NCBI GenBank assembly: GCA_017656425.1
Contig: JACDNV010000001.1
Coordinates: 186,001-250,000, forward strand
Source: Candidatus Neomarinimicrobiota bacterium
GTDB taxonomy: Bacteria > Fidelibacterota > UBA2242 > B5-G15
DNA: 64,000 nt
Direction of reading: 5' to 3'
Shown here: piece after piece, positions 9,840-18,918 of the stretch
How positions within the stretch are numbered: the first letter of the stretch is position 1
Layout of the letters: the number at the start of each line of letters is the position of its first letter
Translations under genes and position numbers: made by a program
The notes under the pieces: model-generated
The model's database searches: none
What the model was told of the DNA's origin: nothing
Seen by the model: only the letters and a program-made list of their open reading frames with translations

Positions 9840-11243
9840 TTATACCCCTTTCATCAAATACTTTTTTTGGGATAGCTTGCTCCCTAATATATAAATCAAC
9901 GAAGCAATAAACCATCCTGGTAACCCTAAAAAGTAAACCTCTAATCCATAATATTTATTTAAAAGCATACAAATGCCCAATGTAATGAGCCACGCTAATA
10001 AAGCTGCCCAGTTCAAATCCCTGTTAAAAAACTCAGCATAGCTTTGTTTTAACTTCAATCTTGGAATAACATATACATCCATAAATATTACCGCACCCAT
10101 CGGCATCAATAACAGTCCATATATCGCTACAAAATCCAGCAACTTCATCATCAATGCAGGAAAACATGCAGCAAGTGTCGTAAATAAACCAACAACAAGA
10201 GTAACTCGCCAGGTTTTCCACTTAGGTCTTATCGATTGAATGGCAAGCCCGGCACGATAAAGAGTAGGATTAGAGGTAGTTAATCCCGCAATAACTACAC
10301 ATATAGCTCCAGTTACACCAGCTGCACGAAATGCAATCTGCCCTGGAGCAAATTCCATACTGAAATTTGACTCAACAAGATATAAGGCATATAAAATTCC
10401 CGACGCAATCCACGCAATAAAATGACCTATAAACATCCCAACAGCTGATGAAAATCCTTGATACCATCTTTTAGCATACCTTAGGATTGATAAATCTGCC
10501 ATTCCTATATGCATTGCCATATTACAGAACCAGGCAAAAAACATAACATGCCACATAGTAAATTTGCTCTGTCCTGGCATCAATCTACCAGTCCAGATAG
10601 TGGATTTAGCAACACCCCAAAAACTATCAACTGACTTGACTCCCAATTCAGGTAGAACACCAATAGCAGCAGCTATAAATACCAGAATCATCCATGGAGC
10701 CGCTATATTAGCAAATTTTGAAACATAATTATATCCGTACATTGCTATAAAAGTTGTAGCCATTCCGACAATTATTACAGTTACCACCCAACCAGCTGTC
10801 GTTGGCAACCAGTCATTCAGAGATGGCATTTTCAAATGAAATGGTATACCAATCGCTGTTGCAGACACAGAAATCATAGCACCAGCAAGAAAACAGAACA
10901 TCAAAGCATTGACAAAATTGTAAATTCGCACGACCTTTGTGCCAGCGATTTTCTCAAGCATATAATAAAGAGTCAATCTAAACCGTGTGGCAATCGGTGC
11001 TGTTAAGAAAGCCCAACTTAAAACCGCTAGTAAATTACCAAGAAACAAACCAAGAAATAAATCCCCGGCTGTAACACCATGAGCGACAAATAACGGTCCA
11101 ATTACAAATTCTGTTCCCGCAGTATGCTCCCCTGCATACATTCCCAGAAAACTTTTCCACCCTTTTAATGATTTTTCTGGAACAGGCTCTCTTTCAAATT
11201 CATCAATAGAGTCTAATGTTTGCACAATTCCCTTCTTTGCCAT
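9840..11243 (-). CDS. NCS1-like cation symporter / purine-cytosine-permease-type transporter
   Basis: I place the start at ATG 11243 (about 467 residues), which has a GGGAGAT site and clears the upstream GH2 stop; an upstream in-frame start would lie inside GH2. About twelve membrane segments are visible. The N-terminal cytoplasmic part (KKGIVQTLDSIDEFEREPVP) followed by GWKSFLGMYAGEHTAGTEFVIGPLF fits the NCS1 superfamily, normally nucleobase or allantoin transporters. Here it sits between a beta-galactosidase and an uncharacterised glycosidase, so the substrate is more likely a sugar or oligosaccharide. That reassignment is inference. It is followed at 3 bp by a small membrane protein. Confidence 0.8.
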   Translation of the reverse strand: MAKKGIVQTLDSIDEFEREPVPEKSLKGWKSFLGMYAGEHTAGTEFVIGPLFVAHGVTAGDLFLGLFLGNLLAVLSWAFLTAPIATRFRLTLYYMLEKIAGTKVVRIYNFVNALMFCFLAGAMISVSATAIGIPFHLKMPSLNDWLPTTAGWVVTVIIVGMATTFIAMYGYNYVSKFANIAAPWMILVFIAAAIGVLPELGVKSVDSFWGVAKSTIWTGRLMPGQSKFTMWHVMFFAWFCNMAMHIGMADLSILRYAKRWYQGFSSAVGMFIGHFIAWIASGILYALYLVESNFSMEFAPGQIAFRAAGVTGAICVVIAGLTTSNPTLYRAGLAIQSIRPKWKTWRVTLVVGLFTTLAACFPALMMKLLDFVAIYGLLLMPMGAVIFMDVYVIPRLKLKQSYAEFFNRDLNWAALLAWLITLGICMLLNKYYGLEVYFLGLPGWFIASLIYILGSKLSQKKYLMKGV

Positions 11244-11274
11244 ATTAATTATCTCCCATTCTTTTCTATCACAC

Positions 11275-14097
11275 TTATAGCCATCCAAAATAAAAATACA
11301 ATTTATGCTTAAAAGTACCATTTAACTTGTTAAGATATCCCATGGGTCCCGTTGTCATTGCCCTTGCATTTATCTTCATTGACATTTTTGTCCCAATTGG
11401 AGGTATTGCATCCATTATTGATATATCTCCAGATGGCAATTCTGGTGACGGCTCTATCCCTGGCAAACCATAAAAATCGAACAACCTGTAATATAATCCA
11501 CTATCACCACTTACTATGTAAAACTTCCCCTCCACACTATTAAACTCCATCCACACAACATCTTTGAAATATCCCTTAAACTCTGGATATATCCATGGAC
11601 TCTCTCCCGTCGTTGTATTATTGTAACCATTCTCCCATACATCAAACCGAACACCATCTACCCTGTTCTTCCACACTCTATACGGTCCACATCCTAACCA
11701 CTTTACACTCAACATATGACTCTCAGGGAATTCGAAACTTATACCACTGAAATTATACTCCCCATCCAACCTGTAACTGTAATCCAATTCCAACCATCCA
11801 CTATCATATATTTTCCACCTCACGTAATTTATTTCACCGCTAAACCTGAAATCTACAACCCCATCCCCTTTATCTATTTTTACCTCTTCCAACTTCCCAG
11901 TTGTAGGAAATATCTCTCCACCACTGAAGCTCAGTCGCCTTCTATATCTTTTATTATATACATACACTATCTTACCTGTATTCTTACATAAACCAACCTC
12001 TATATCTCCTCCCTTCATTACTACAATACTATCTCTATCATCTATCTCTATACCCTTACTATCATCTCTCTTAACTATCTTATCCACATAATAACCTCCA
12101 TTTTTTAACATCATATCCCAGTCCATAACTACCATACCAAACCTATCTATCGCATACACCTTTATTCCCTCACCTTTCTTCAATTTATCCTTAGGTATTT
12201 CAATAACCAGCTCTCCCTTTCCCTTTGGCTTTATGTCAGGACCTTTTACATCTTTCCTCCATATCACATCATGACCCGATATCCTCTCCCATGGATATCT
12301 ATAACATACTACCTTCACTTTAAACATTAAATCATTCAAATTCGTGAAATCATATCTATTTTCTAGACTTAATATTAATCTATTACTCTTTATTCTCTTA
12401 TCCAGCACTACAACGGGACTGAATATATCTCTTATTGCATAGAAACTTCCTTCCTTTTCCCTATGTGGTCCTAATACTCCATCAGGCGCATTTACTCCAT
12501 TAACATCTATCATACCTCTTAAATCTGTCCTGACAACACCTTCATCCAATAACGCCCATAAAAATCCTCCAGCAGATAACTCCTCCCTGTACATCAACTC
12601 CCAATAATCTCTTAAACCCGCTCCACCTCCTCCATCATTCTGACTATGTAAAAATTCTGTTGTCATATATATCAAACTGTCACTCTTTAGTATCCTTTTT
12701 ACACTCTCATAACTCTCATAGTGATTCGTCTCTATACCACTGAAAGCATGCCCAGGCCTATGATGAGGATGTATAATAGGACGTCTCGAAGGATCCCATT
12801 TATGGAAATCATCATCAAGCTCAGGATTTGTTCCACCCTCATTACCATTACTCCAGAATATCACGCTCGGATGATTTACATCTCTTATGACCATCTCTTT
12901 GACTAATTCCTCACCTACCTCAGTATCATATGCATTATGCCACCCAGCAAGCTCATCTATTACGTATAAACCCAAAGAATCACAAAGATCAAGGAACGAA
13001 ACATCAGGGGGATAATGGGAACATCTAACAGCATTCATATTCATCTCTTTTATCAACTTCACGTCCATCAAATCAATCTCAGGATTCAGACTCCTTCCCG
13101 TTTCTGGCCAGATACAGTGCCTATTTATTCCCTTAAACTTTATCTTTCTACCATTAATATAAATTCCATCCCCTTGTCTAACCTCTATACTCCTGAAACC
13201 AAACCTCTCTACTAATCTATGTAACACTTTCCCTTTTTTATCTCTTAAACTCAACCTGAATCTATACAAATTGGGATATTCACTACTCCACAATTTAGGA
13301 TTCTCCACACTCCCTTTTAGTATTACCAGGCTATCTCCCTTCCCTACCTCACCTTCCATAATGCATACTACATTACCAGCTCCATCTATTATCTCCCCAA
13401 TTAGCTCCCTTTCTCCTTCTACATTTCCTATATATACATAACCATCAAATCTCCCATCCATCTCCGCAACTATTGCTACCCTGTCTATATTTTCCCTTGG
13501 TTTACTTTCTATGTATACCGGTCTATATATTCCACCAAATATCCAGCAATCAGCATACCTCTCCGCAAGATTAACACTTCTGTTATCTGACATCTTCCAT
13601 ACATGTACCTCTAACTCATTTTCAGCTCCATATATTAGCTTATCACTTATATCATACCTGAATCGATAAAATGCTCCTCTATGCCTCTTACCAGCTACCT
13701 TTCCATTTATCTTTACCTCACAATCAGTCATTACCCCTTCAAAAACTATAAAATTTTGCCTATCTTGCAAACTATCGGATACATAAAACCTGTATCTGTA
13801 TATTCCCTCTTCATTGCTGTATTTGTAATCCCTTCCATAAGTGTAATAATCCCTACCATAGTTATAATTGCCATAACCCTCCTGCTCCCAGCAGGATGGA
13901 ACCCTTATCTTACCCCAATAACCGCTATTCCTGCCACCTGTACAGTAAAAATCCCAAATCACATCACTGCGATTATCAACGCCAGATAAATATTGACGAA
14001 GAGTTTTTGATCCATCCCCCACTAAATTTGAGTAAATAGATAAAACCATTATAACAAAAGAAAAAACATAAATACAATCCTTATTTTTTTTCTTCAT
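11275..14097 (-). CDS. Beta-galactosidase-type glycoside hydrolase, GH2
   Basis: 940 residues with a signal peptide (about 1-27), a jelly-roll sugar-binding domain (WEQEGYGNYNYGRDYY), an Ig-like domain and the TIM barrel: FKGINRH, MNAVRCSHYP, acid/base Glu in SNGNEGG, nucleophile Glu in TTEFLHSQ. C-terminal domains with a WLGCGPYRVWKNR-like region match the beta-galactosidase small-chain pattern. It should trim beta-linked galactose from galactan side chains. It is the first gene of the minus-strand hydrolase operon. The middle of the gene is strikingly C-poor on the coding strand (12001-12060 has no C against 20 G), while both ends have ordinary composition, so the gene looks mosaic. Confidence 0.9.
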   Translation of the reverse strand: MKKKNKDCIYVFSFVIMVLSIYSNLVGDGSKTLRQYLSGVDNRSDVIWDFYCTGGRNSGYWGKIRVPSCWEQEGYGNYNYGRDYYTYGRDYKYSNEEGIYRYRFYVSDSLQDRQNFIVFEGVMTDCEVKINGKVAGKRHRGAFYRFRYDISDKLIYGAENELEVHVWKMSDNRSVNLAERYADCWIFGGIYRPVYIESKPRENIDRVAIVAEMDGRFDGYVYIGNVEGERELIGEIIDGAGNVVCIMEGEVGKGDSLVILKGSVENPKLWSSEYPNLYRFRLSLRDKKGKVLHRLVERFGFRSIEVRQGDGIYINGRKIKFKGINRHCIWPETGRSLNPEIDLMDVKLIKEMNMNAVRCSHYPPDVSFLDLCDSLGLYVIDELAGWHNAYDTEVGEELVKEMVIRDVNHPSVIFWSNGNEGGTNPELDDDFHKWDPSRRPIIHPHHRPGHAFSGIETNHYESYESVKRILKSDSLIYMTTEFLHSQNDGGGGAGLRDYWELMYREELSAGGFLWALLDEGVVRTDLRGMIDVNGVNAPDGVLGPHREKEGSFYAIRDIFSPVVVLDKRIKSNRLILSLENRYDFTNLNDLMFKVKVVCYRYPWERISGHDVIWRKDVKGPDIKPKGKGELVIEIPKDKLKKGEGIKVYAIDRFGMVVMDWDMMLKNGGYYVDKIVKRDDSKGIEIDDRDSIVVMKGGDIEVGLCKNTGKIVYVYNKRYRRRLSFSGGEIFPTTGKLEEVKIDKGDGVVDFRFSGEINYVRWKIYDSGWLELDYSYRLDGEYNFSGISFEFPESHMLSVKWLGCGPYRVWKNRVDGVRFDVWENGYNNTTTGESPWIYPEFKGYFKDVVWMEFNSVEGKFYIVSGDSGLYYRLFDFYGLPGIEPSPELPSGDISIMDAIPPIGTKMSMKINARAMTTGPMGYLNKLNGTFKHKLYFYFGWL

Positions 14098-14113
14098 TCA
14101 ATTCTCCTTTCTA

Positions 14114-14311
14114 CTAAACGGATAAAAACGAAATAGCTTTATTCCATAACCTCACAAATTTATTTTTATCTATCAAATATTCATTTCTTAATAAGAATTG
14201 TAGTTCTTGTATTTGATTCTCATTTATAGAACTATAAGGTAGAATATTTGCTTTCATATATCGTAGGGATAAAAACTTTGCAAAAAGAAAAATGATAAAA
14301 ACAACAATCAT
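14114..14311 (-). CDS. Possible small leader ORF of unknown function
   Basis: 65 codons between the predicted GH2-operon promoter and GH2. The translation has a hydrophobic start (IVVFIIFLFAKFLSL) and a polar tail, with no recognisable family and no clear Shine-Dalgarno. It could be a leader peptide, a decayed fragment or chance. It lies within a probable 275-nt 5' untranslated region. Confidence 0.25.
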   Translation of the reverse strand: MIVVFIIFLFAKFLSLRYMKANILPYSSINENQIQELQFLLRNEYLIDKNKFVRLWNKAISFLSV

Positions 14312-14367
14312 TTAGTATACTTTTGATATCTCGAAATTTCCAATATTTATAATATTAAAGAAACTTG

Positions 14368-14407
14368 AAAACGTTACCATATTCGCAATATATCTCTAAG
14401 GCCTCAA
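14368..14407 (-). promoter_or_regulatory. GH2 operon promoter with LacI-type operator
   Basis: On the minus strand: TTGAGG (14407-14402), 17 bp, GAATAT (14384-14379) preceded by TG, then an AAACGTT core (14375-14369; wider site 14377-14368). The -10 is weak, but the order and spacing copy those at galT and the rhamnose operon. This supports a GH2 transcript beginning near 14372. Confidence 0.5.
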
Positions 14408-14543
14408 AAAATCAATAAATTTTTGCACTTATCCATAGAGATAAAATCAAATGTATATAAAATTTTCATAAAAAATTGTTCCTGATTATAAAATATTTCC
14501 ATATAAGACTTACATATAATGAAAAACTATCCTCAATATTAAA

Positions 14544-14582
14544 TTGACAACCTCCGAGAATAAATTTAAATTAAAACGTTTG
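14544..14582 (+). promoter_or_regulatory. Rhamnose operon promoter with LacI-type operator
   Basis: TTGACA (14544-14549), 17-bp spacer, TAAATT (14567-14572), then AAAACGTTTG (14573-14582) overlapping the expected start site. It is 9 of 10 identical to the galT and TonB-receptor sites. The downstream gene has a GAGGTGA ribosome site. The 14312-14622 stretch between the divergent operons thus holds two promoters and two operators about 205 bp apart, and otherwise nothing recognisable. Confidence 0.7.
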
Positions 14583-14622
14583 TATTTTTGACCGAATAAC
14601 TTAAAAAATGAGGTGAGTCTAA

Positions 14623-16893
14623 ATGGTAAAGGAAATATTAGTAAAACCTGATTTCTCTCCTAAACACTTGAACTTTAACCCTATCCCCTGTTTTCAGTAT
14701 CAAGGACATCTGAAAGATGAACTCGGGAAAAGGCTCGATAAAGAAAAAATAGTTCTAATGTTCAAAACAATGCTGTTAATTCGCTATTTCGAAGAGATGA
14801 TTGTAGAATTAAAAACCGGTAAATTTACTCCTATGGAAAATTTCAAATTTGTTGGAGCTACACATCTATCAATTGGTCAGGAAGCAGTGGCAACAGGAGT
14901 CATGGCAAAAATAAAAAAGGATGATTATATAACAAGTACCCATAGAGGACATGGACATGCAATAGCAAAAGGATTATGGGCACTTTTTCAAATGAATGAG
15001 GAAGAATTGTGTCAATTTTTGAACATAAAATATTCAAATCAATCAAAGAAAGAACTGTTGGAACAAGCAATAGATTTGCACCTATTAAAAACTGTTGGAG
15101 AGCTGTTTGGAAAAGAAATTGGGTATTGCCATGGGAGAGGTGGAGGTATGCACATTGCCGATTTTAATGTCGGACATTTGGGTGCTAATGCTATCGTAGG
15201 TGGGAGTTTTGCAATCGCTACGGGAGCTGCACTTGCTGAGTATAAATTAAAACGAGGTAGAGTAGTCGTATGCTTTATTGGTGATGGAGCACTGCACAAT
15301 GGTATATCCCTTGAAGCAATGAATTTCGCTGCTCAAAAACAATTTGGTCAGGGGCTACCTATTATTTACGCAATTGAAAATAATCAGTACGCCATGACAG
15401 GACAAACAGTTGGTGAAGTCACAGGAGTGGATTATCTTGCCAGGAGAGGAGCTGGTATATCCACAAATAATATGAGTGCTGAAGTGGTAAACGGAATGAA
15501 TATATTTGCTGTCTACGATGCCATTGATAGAGCCGTTGAAAAAGTAAATAATAATAATGGTCCTATTCTGTTGGAATTTATCACATATAGATACAAGGGA
15601 CATTCATTGAGTGATAGCTGTACAAAATACCGATCCCCAGAAGAAGAAAAACAATGGTTAGAATTAGATCCAATTAATACATTAAAAAAAGAGTTAATAG
15701 AAAATGACATCCTGAATGAAAAAGAGATAGAAACAATCCAGTCTGAAACAAAAAATAAAATATATGATGCTGCAACTAAAGCGGCTAAAAGTGACTACCC
15801 GGATCCAAAGACTATTTACGAGGGGCTAATGACCGAAACCGTAGAAACAAAAGTTCATGACGAATATAAAAAAGTATCAGTAATTAAAGAATGGTCACAT
15901 TACAGAAGAGATAGCCATGGTAGGATAATGTACAGGCATGCGGTGCGCGAAGCACTTGCAGAGGAAATGTTAAGGGATAATAGGGTCATTCTATATGGAG
16001 AAGACGTAGCTGATTACGGAGGAGCTTTCCAAGCAACCGCCGGTCTTTTTGAAACATTTGGTAGAGAGAGAGTATTTAATGCACCCATATCCGAGGCAGC
16101 AATTGTTGGTACTGCCTGTGGAGCTGCAATGGCAGGACTAAGACCTGTTGCCGAAATAATGTATATAGATTTTATCTTGCTCGCTATGGATCAATTAGGT
16201 AATCAGGTAGCAAAAACAAGATATATGTTTGGTGGTAAGGCTGAAATTCCAATGGTATTAAGGACAACAATAGGAGGTGGCAAAGGATATGCAGGACAGC
16301 ATTCCCAGAGCCTCGAAGCTGTTGTAACTCACTTCCCTGGATTAAAGGTTGTCGCCCCTTCAACAGCTTATGATGTAAAAGGACTATTGAAAATGGCTAT
16401 AAGAGATAATAATCCAGTTGTTTTTATTGAACACCAGCTCCTATATTCGGAAAAAGATGTCGTACCTGAAGACGAATATCTCCTACCTATAGGAGAAGCC
16501 ACAATAAGAAAGGATGGGAAAGATTTAACAATTATAAGTTATTCTTATATGATGCTAAATTCTATTAAAGCAGCAAACCAGCTTGAAGAAGAAGGTATAT
16601 CAGCTGAGGTAATTGATTTAAGAACTCTTATACCACTGGATGTGAATGCCATAGTAAATTCAGTAAAAAAAACAGGTAGAGCAATGGTTGTTTGCCAGGC
16701 ACCAGAAGTTGGGTGCTTTGGTGAACACGTACTATATGAAATTCAGAGTAATGCATTTGATTATTTAAAAGCACCTTTAAAAGTAGTAGGAGCACGTAAT
16801 GTACCACCACCGATGGCACCAACACTTGAATACGATAATATACCGAGCGTTGAAAGAATAGTTGAAGAAGCCAGAAAATTGGTAAATAGATAA
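14623..16893 (+). CDS. Fused alpha/beta E1 subunit of a 2-oxoacid dehydrogenase
   Basis: 756 residues. Residues about 45-370 are an E1-alpha domain with THRGHGH, GRGGGMHIAD and the thiamine-diphosphate motif starting GDG at 220 and ending ENN. Residues about 435-756 are an E1-beta domain (REALAEEML, GEDVADYGG, APISEAAIVG). In most bacteria these are two genes; fusion is known in some FCB bacteria. It should decarboxylate a 2-oxo acid (pyruvate, branched-chain or acetoin-type) and pass the acyl group to lipoyl-E2. It is the first gene of the rhamnose operon, 5 bp before rhaEW, so a role in burning the lactaldehyde/lactate arm via pyruvate is plausible but inferred. No E3 is visible nearby. Confidence 0.88.
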   Translation: MVKEILVKPDFSPKHLNFNPIPCFQYQGHLKDELGKRLDKEKIVLMFKTMLLIRYFEEMIVELKTGKFTPMENFKFVGATHLSIGQEAVATGVMAKIKKDDYITSTHRGHGHAIAKGLWALFQMNEEELCQFLNIKYSNQSKKELLEQAIDLHLLKTVGELFGKEIGYCHGRGGGMHIADFNVGHLGANAIVGGSFAIATGAALAEYKLKRGRVVVCFIGDGALHNGISLEAMNFAAQKQFGQGLPIIYAIENNQYAMTGQTVGEVTGVDYLARRGAGISTNNMSAEVVNGMNIFAVYDAIDRAVEKVNNNNGPILLEFITYRYKGHSLSDSCTKYRSPEEEKQWLELDPINTLKKELIENDILNEKEIETIQSETKNKIYDAATKAAKSDYPDPKTIYEGLMTETVETKVHDEYKKVSVIKEWSHYRRDSHGRIMYRHAVREALAEEMLRDNRVILYGEDVADYGGAFQATAGLFETFGRERVFNAPISEAAIVGTACGAAMAGLRPVAEIMYIDFILLAMDQLGNQVAKTRYMFGGKAEIPMVLRTTIGGGKGYAGQHSQSLEAVVTHFPGLKVVAPSTAYDVKGLLKMAIRDNNPVVFIEHQLLYSEKDVVPEDEYLLPIGEATIRKDGKDLTIISYSYMMLNSIKAANQLEEEGISAEVIDLRTLIPLDVNAIVNSVKKTGRAMVVCQAPEVGCFGEHVLYEIQSNAFDYLKAPLKVVGARNVPPPMAPTLEYDNIPSVERIVEEARKLVNR

Positions 16894-16898
16894 ATATA

Positions 16899-18908
16899 AT
16901 GAGTATAGATAAACTGATTGAACTATCAAGATATTTTGGTAAAACTACCGACTTCGTCATCGCAGGTGGTGGTAACACCTCTTATAAAAATGGCAAAACA
17001 ATTTATATCAAGGCAAGTGGAAAGAGTCTACAGGAAGCCAAAAAAGAAGACTTTATCGCGATCGATCGGAAAGCTGTTAGAAAAATTTTAACAAAAAAAT
17101 ACCCCACTGATCCTTTGGAAAGAGAAAATGAGATCAAGATAGATCTCCTAAATGCAAGACTAGATTATAAACCAATATCTATTGGTCCTAGACCATCAGT
17201 AGAAACAATCCTACACGAAATAATTCCATATAAATATATTATTCACACCCATCCACATATAGTCAATGCACTTACGTGCAGTATAAATGGTAAAAAAATA
17301 GCTGATAATATTCTGGAAATGGATTATATCTGGTTAGATTATACAAATCCAGGATATGAAACAGCTACAAGACTACTAAATGAAATCAAAAAATATTCTC
17401 CAGGAGAACTTCCTAAAATTGTATTAATACAAAACCATGGTCTCATAGTTTCAAGTAATACAGATGATGAAATTATCAACATGACATCCAGCTTAATAAA
17501 TACCATTAGAAATTTTATAGAAAAAACTGGCAAAAAATTCTTCAAAGAAGTATTCAAAAAAGACAAACTATCGCTCGAAGAAAAACACAATATTTTAATG
17601 GTTGTATCCCCCACTTTAAGAGGTCTTTTATACGATGGAGAAAAAAAGATAATTACTTTTGATGACTCCGATATTATTCGATTGCTTACAAATTCTCCAG
17701 AGGGTAATAAAATTTCTCAAAAAGGGTCTTTTACACCGGATCATATTGTCTATTGCAATGAAAAACCTCTATGGATAGAAATCCCGGAAAAATATGATGA
17801 TACAAAGATTATCGAAAATACAAAAAAGTCCTTAAACAATTATATTAAGACCAATAACAAAATCCCAAAGATTGTACTTATACAAAATGTTGGTCTGCTA
17901 TCTGTAGGAACAAGCATAAAAGAGTCGATTATAGCCAGAACAGTCTATGAGGATTTTTTAAAAATTTTAAACAATTCAGAAGCCTTTGGTGGACCAAGAT
18001 TCTTACCAAAAGAAAATGTTGAATTTATAGAAAAGTGGGAAGCTGAATCATACAGAAGAAAAATATCAATTACAAGCGAAGACAAAAGGCTAAAAAATAG
18101 AGTCGCCGTTGTAACAGGTGCAGGACAGGGCATTGGAAAAGGAATTGCCCTCGGTCTCGCTAAGGAAGGGGCATATGTTGTTATTGCTGATATAAAAGAA
18201 GATAAAGCAAAAGAAGTTTCTGATCAGATAAACAATTCTTATGGTGATAACCATTCAGACTATTTAAAAGTAGATGTGACAAATACCAAGCAAATAAAGG
18301 AATTATTCAAAAAAACAGTAAAAATATATGGAGGAATTGATATCCTTGTAAGCAACGCAGGAATATTAATATCAGGCCCGACTGAAAAGTTATCGGACGA
18401 GCAACTTGATATAATGACCGAAGTTAATTATAAAGCTTTCTTTAAGCTCGTAAGAGAATGTGCTCCGATAATGAGAAGGCAGACATCATACAACAATAAA
18501 TATTTTTCCGATATAATACTTATCAATTCTAAATCAGGACTCGTTGGCAGTGCTGCCAACGCACTATACGCGGGTAGTAAATTCGGAGGAATTGGATTCG
18601 TCCAATCCTTTGCTCTTGAATTTGTTAAATACAATATAAAAGTCAATGCTATATGTCCAGGAAATTATTTTGAAGGACCATTATGGTCTGATCCAGAAAA
18701 TGGCCTTTTCGTACAATACCTGAGAGCAGGAAAAGTACCCGGTGCAAAAACCGTTGAAGATGTAAGAAAATACTACGAGGCAAAATGTCCAATGAATAGA
18801 GGCGTTCAGCTGGAAGATATAAATAAAGCAATTATTTATGCAATAGAACAAGAATTCGAAACCGGGCAGGCAATTCCTGTCACTGGTGGGCAGGTAATGT
18901 TAAAATAA
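16899..18908 (+). CDS. rhaEW: Bifunctional rhamnulose-1-phosphate aldolase / lactaldehyde dehydrogenase (RhaEW type)
   Basis: 669 residues in two domains. Residues 1 to about 390 are a class II aldolase: GGGNTSYK phosphate loop, PSVET with Glu102 as likely acid, zinc ligands in HTHPH (His116, His118) and QNHG. From about residue 401 there is a short-chain dehydrogenase with TGAGQGIGKG and the YAGSK active-site pair. Fusions of this kind split L-rhamnulose-1-phosphate into DHAP and L-lactaldehyde and oxidise the latter to L-lactate with NAD. It is preceded by E1 and followed by a zinc dehydrogenase at 10 bp. Assignment is strong because rhaB, rhaA and rhaM are in the same operon. Confidence 0.93.
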   Translation: MSIDKLIELSRYFGKTTDFVIAGGGNTSYKNGKTIYIKASGKSLQEAKKEDFIAIDRKAVRKILTKKYPTDPLERENEIKIDLLNARLDYKPISIGPRPSVETILHEIIPYKYIIHTHPHIVNALTCSINGKKIADNILEMDYIWLDYTNPGYETATRLLNEIKKYSPGELPKIVLIQNHGLIVSSNTDDEIINMTSSLINTIRNFIEKTGKKFFKEVFKKDKLSLEEKHNILMVVSPTLRGLLYDGEKKIITFDDSDIIRLLTNSPEGNKISQKGSFTPDHIVYCNEKPLWIEIPEKYDDTKIIENTKKSLNNYIKTNNKIPKIVLIQNVGLLSVGTSIKESIIARTVYEDFLKILNNSEAFGGPRFLPKENVEFIEKWEAESYRRKISITSEDKRLKNRVAVVTGAGQGIGKGIALGLAKEGAYVVIADIKEDKAKEVSDQINNSYGDNHSDYLKVDVTNTKQIKELFKKTVKIYGGIDILVSNAGILISGPTEKLSDEQLDIMTEVNYKAFFKLVRECAPIMRRQTSYNNKYFSDIILINSKSGLVGSAANALYAGSKFGGIGFVQSFALEFVKYNIKVNAICPGNYFEGPLWSDPENGLFVQYLRAGKVPGAKTVEDVRKYYEAKCPMNRGVQLEDINKAIIYAIEQEFETGQAIPVTGGQVMLK

Positions 18909-18918
18909 GTAGCAATTT

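Noticed and set aside
13681-13989. A 102-codon open frame on the plus strand inside the GH2 gene
   Set aside because: It is antisense to a well-supported GH2 gene and exists because the coding strand is depleted in C; the translation is low-complexity and matches nothing.
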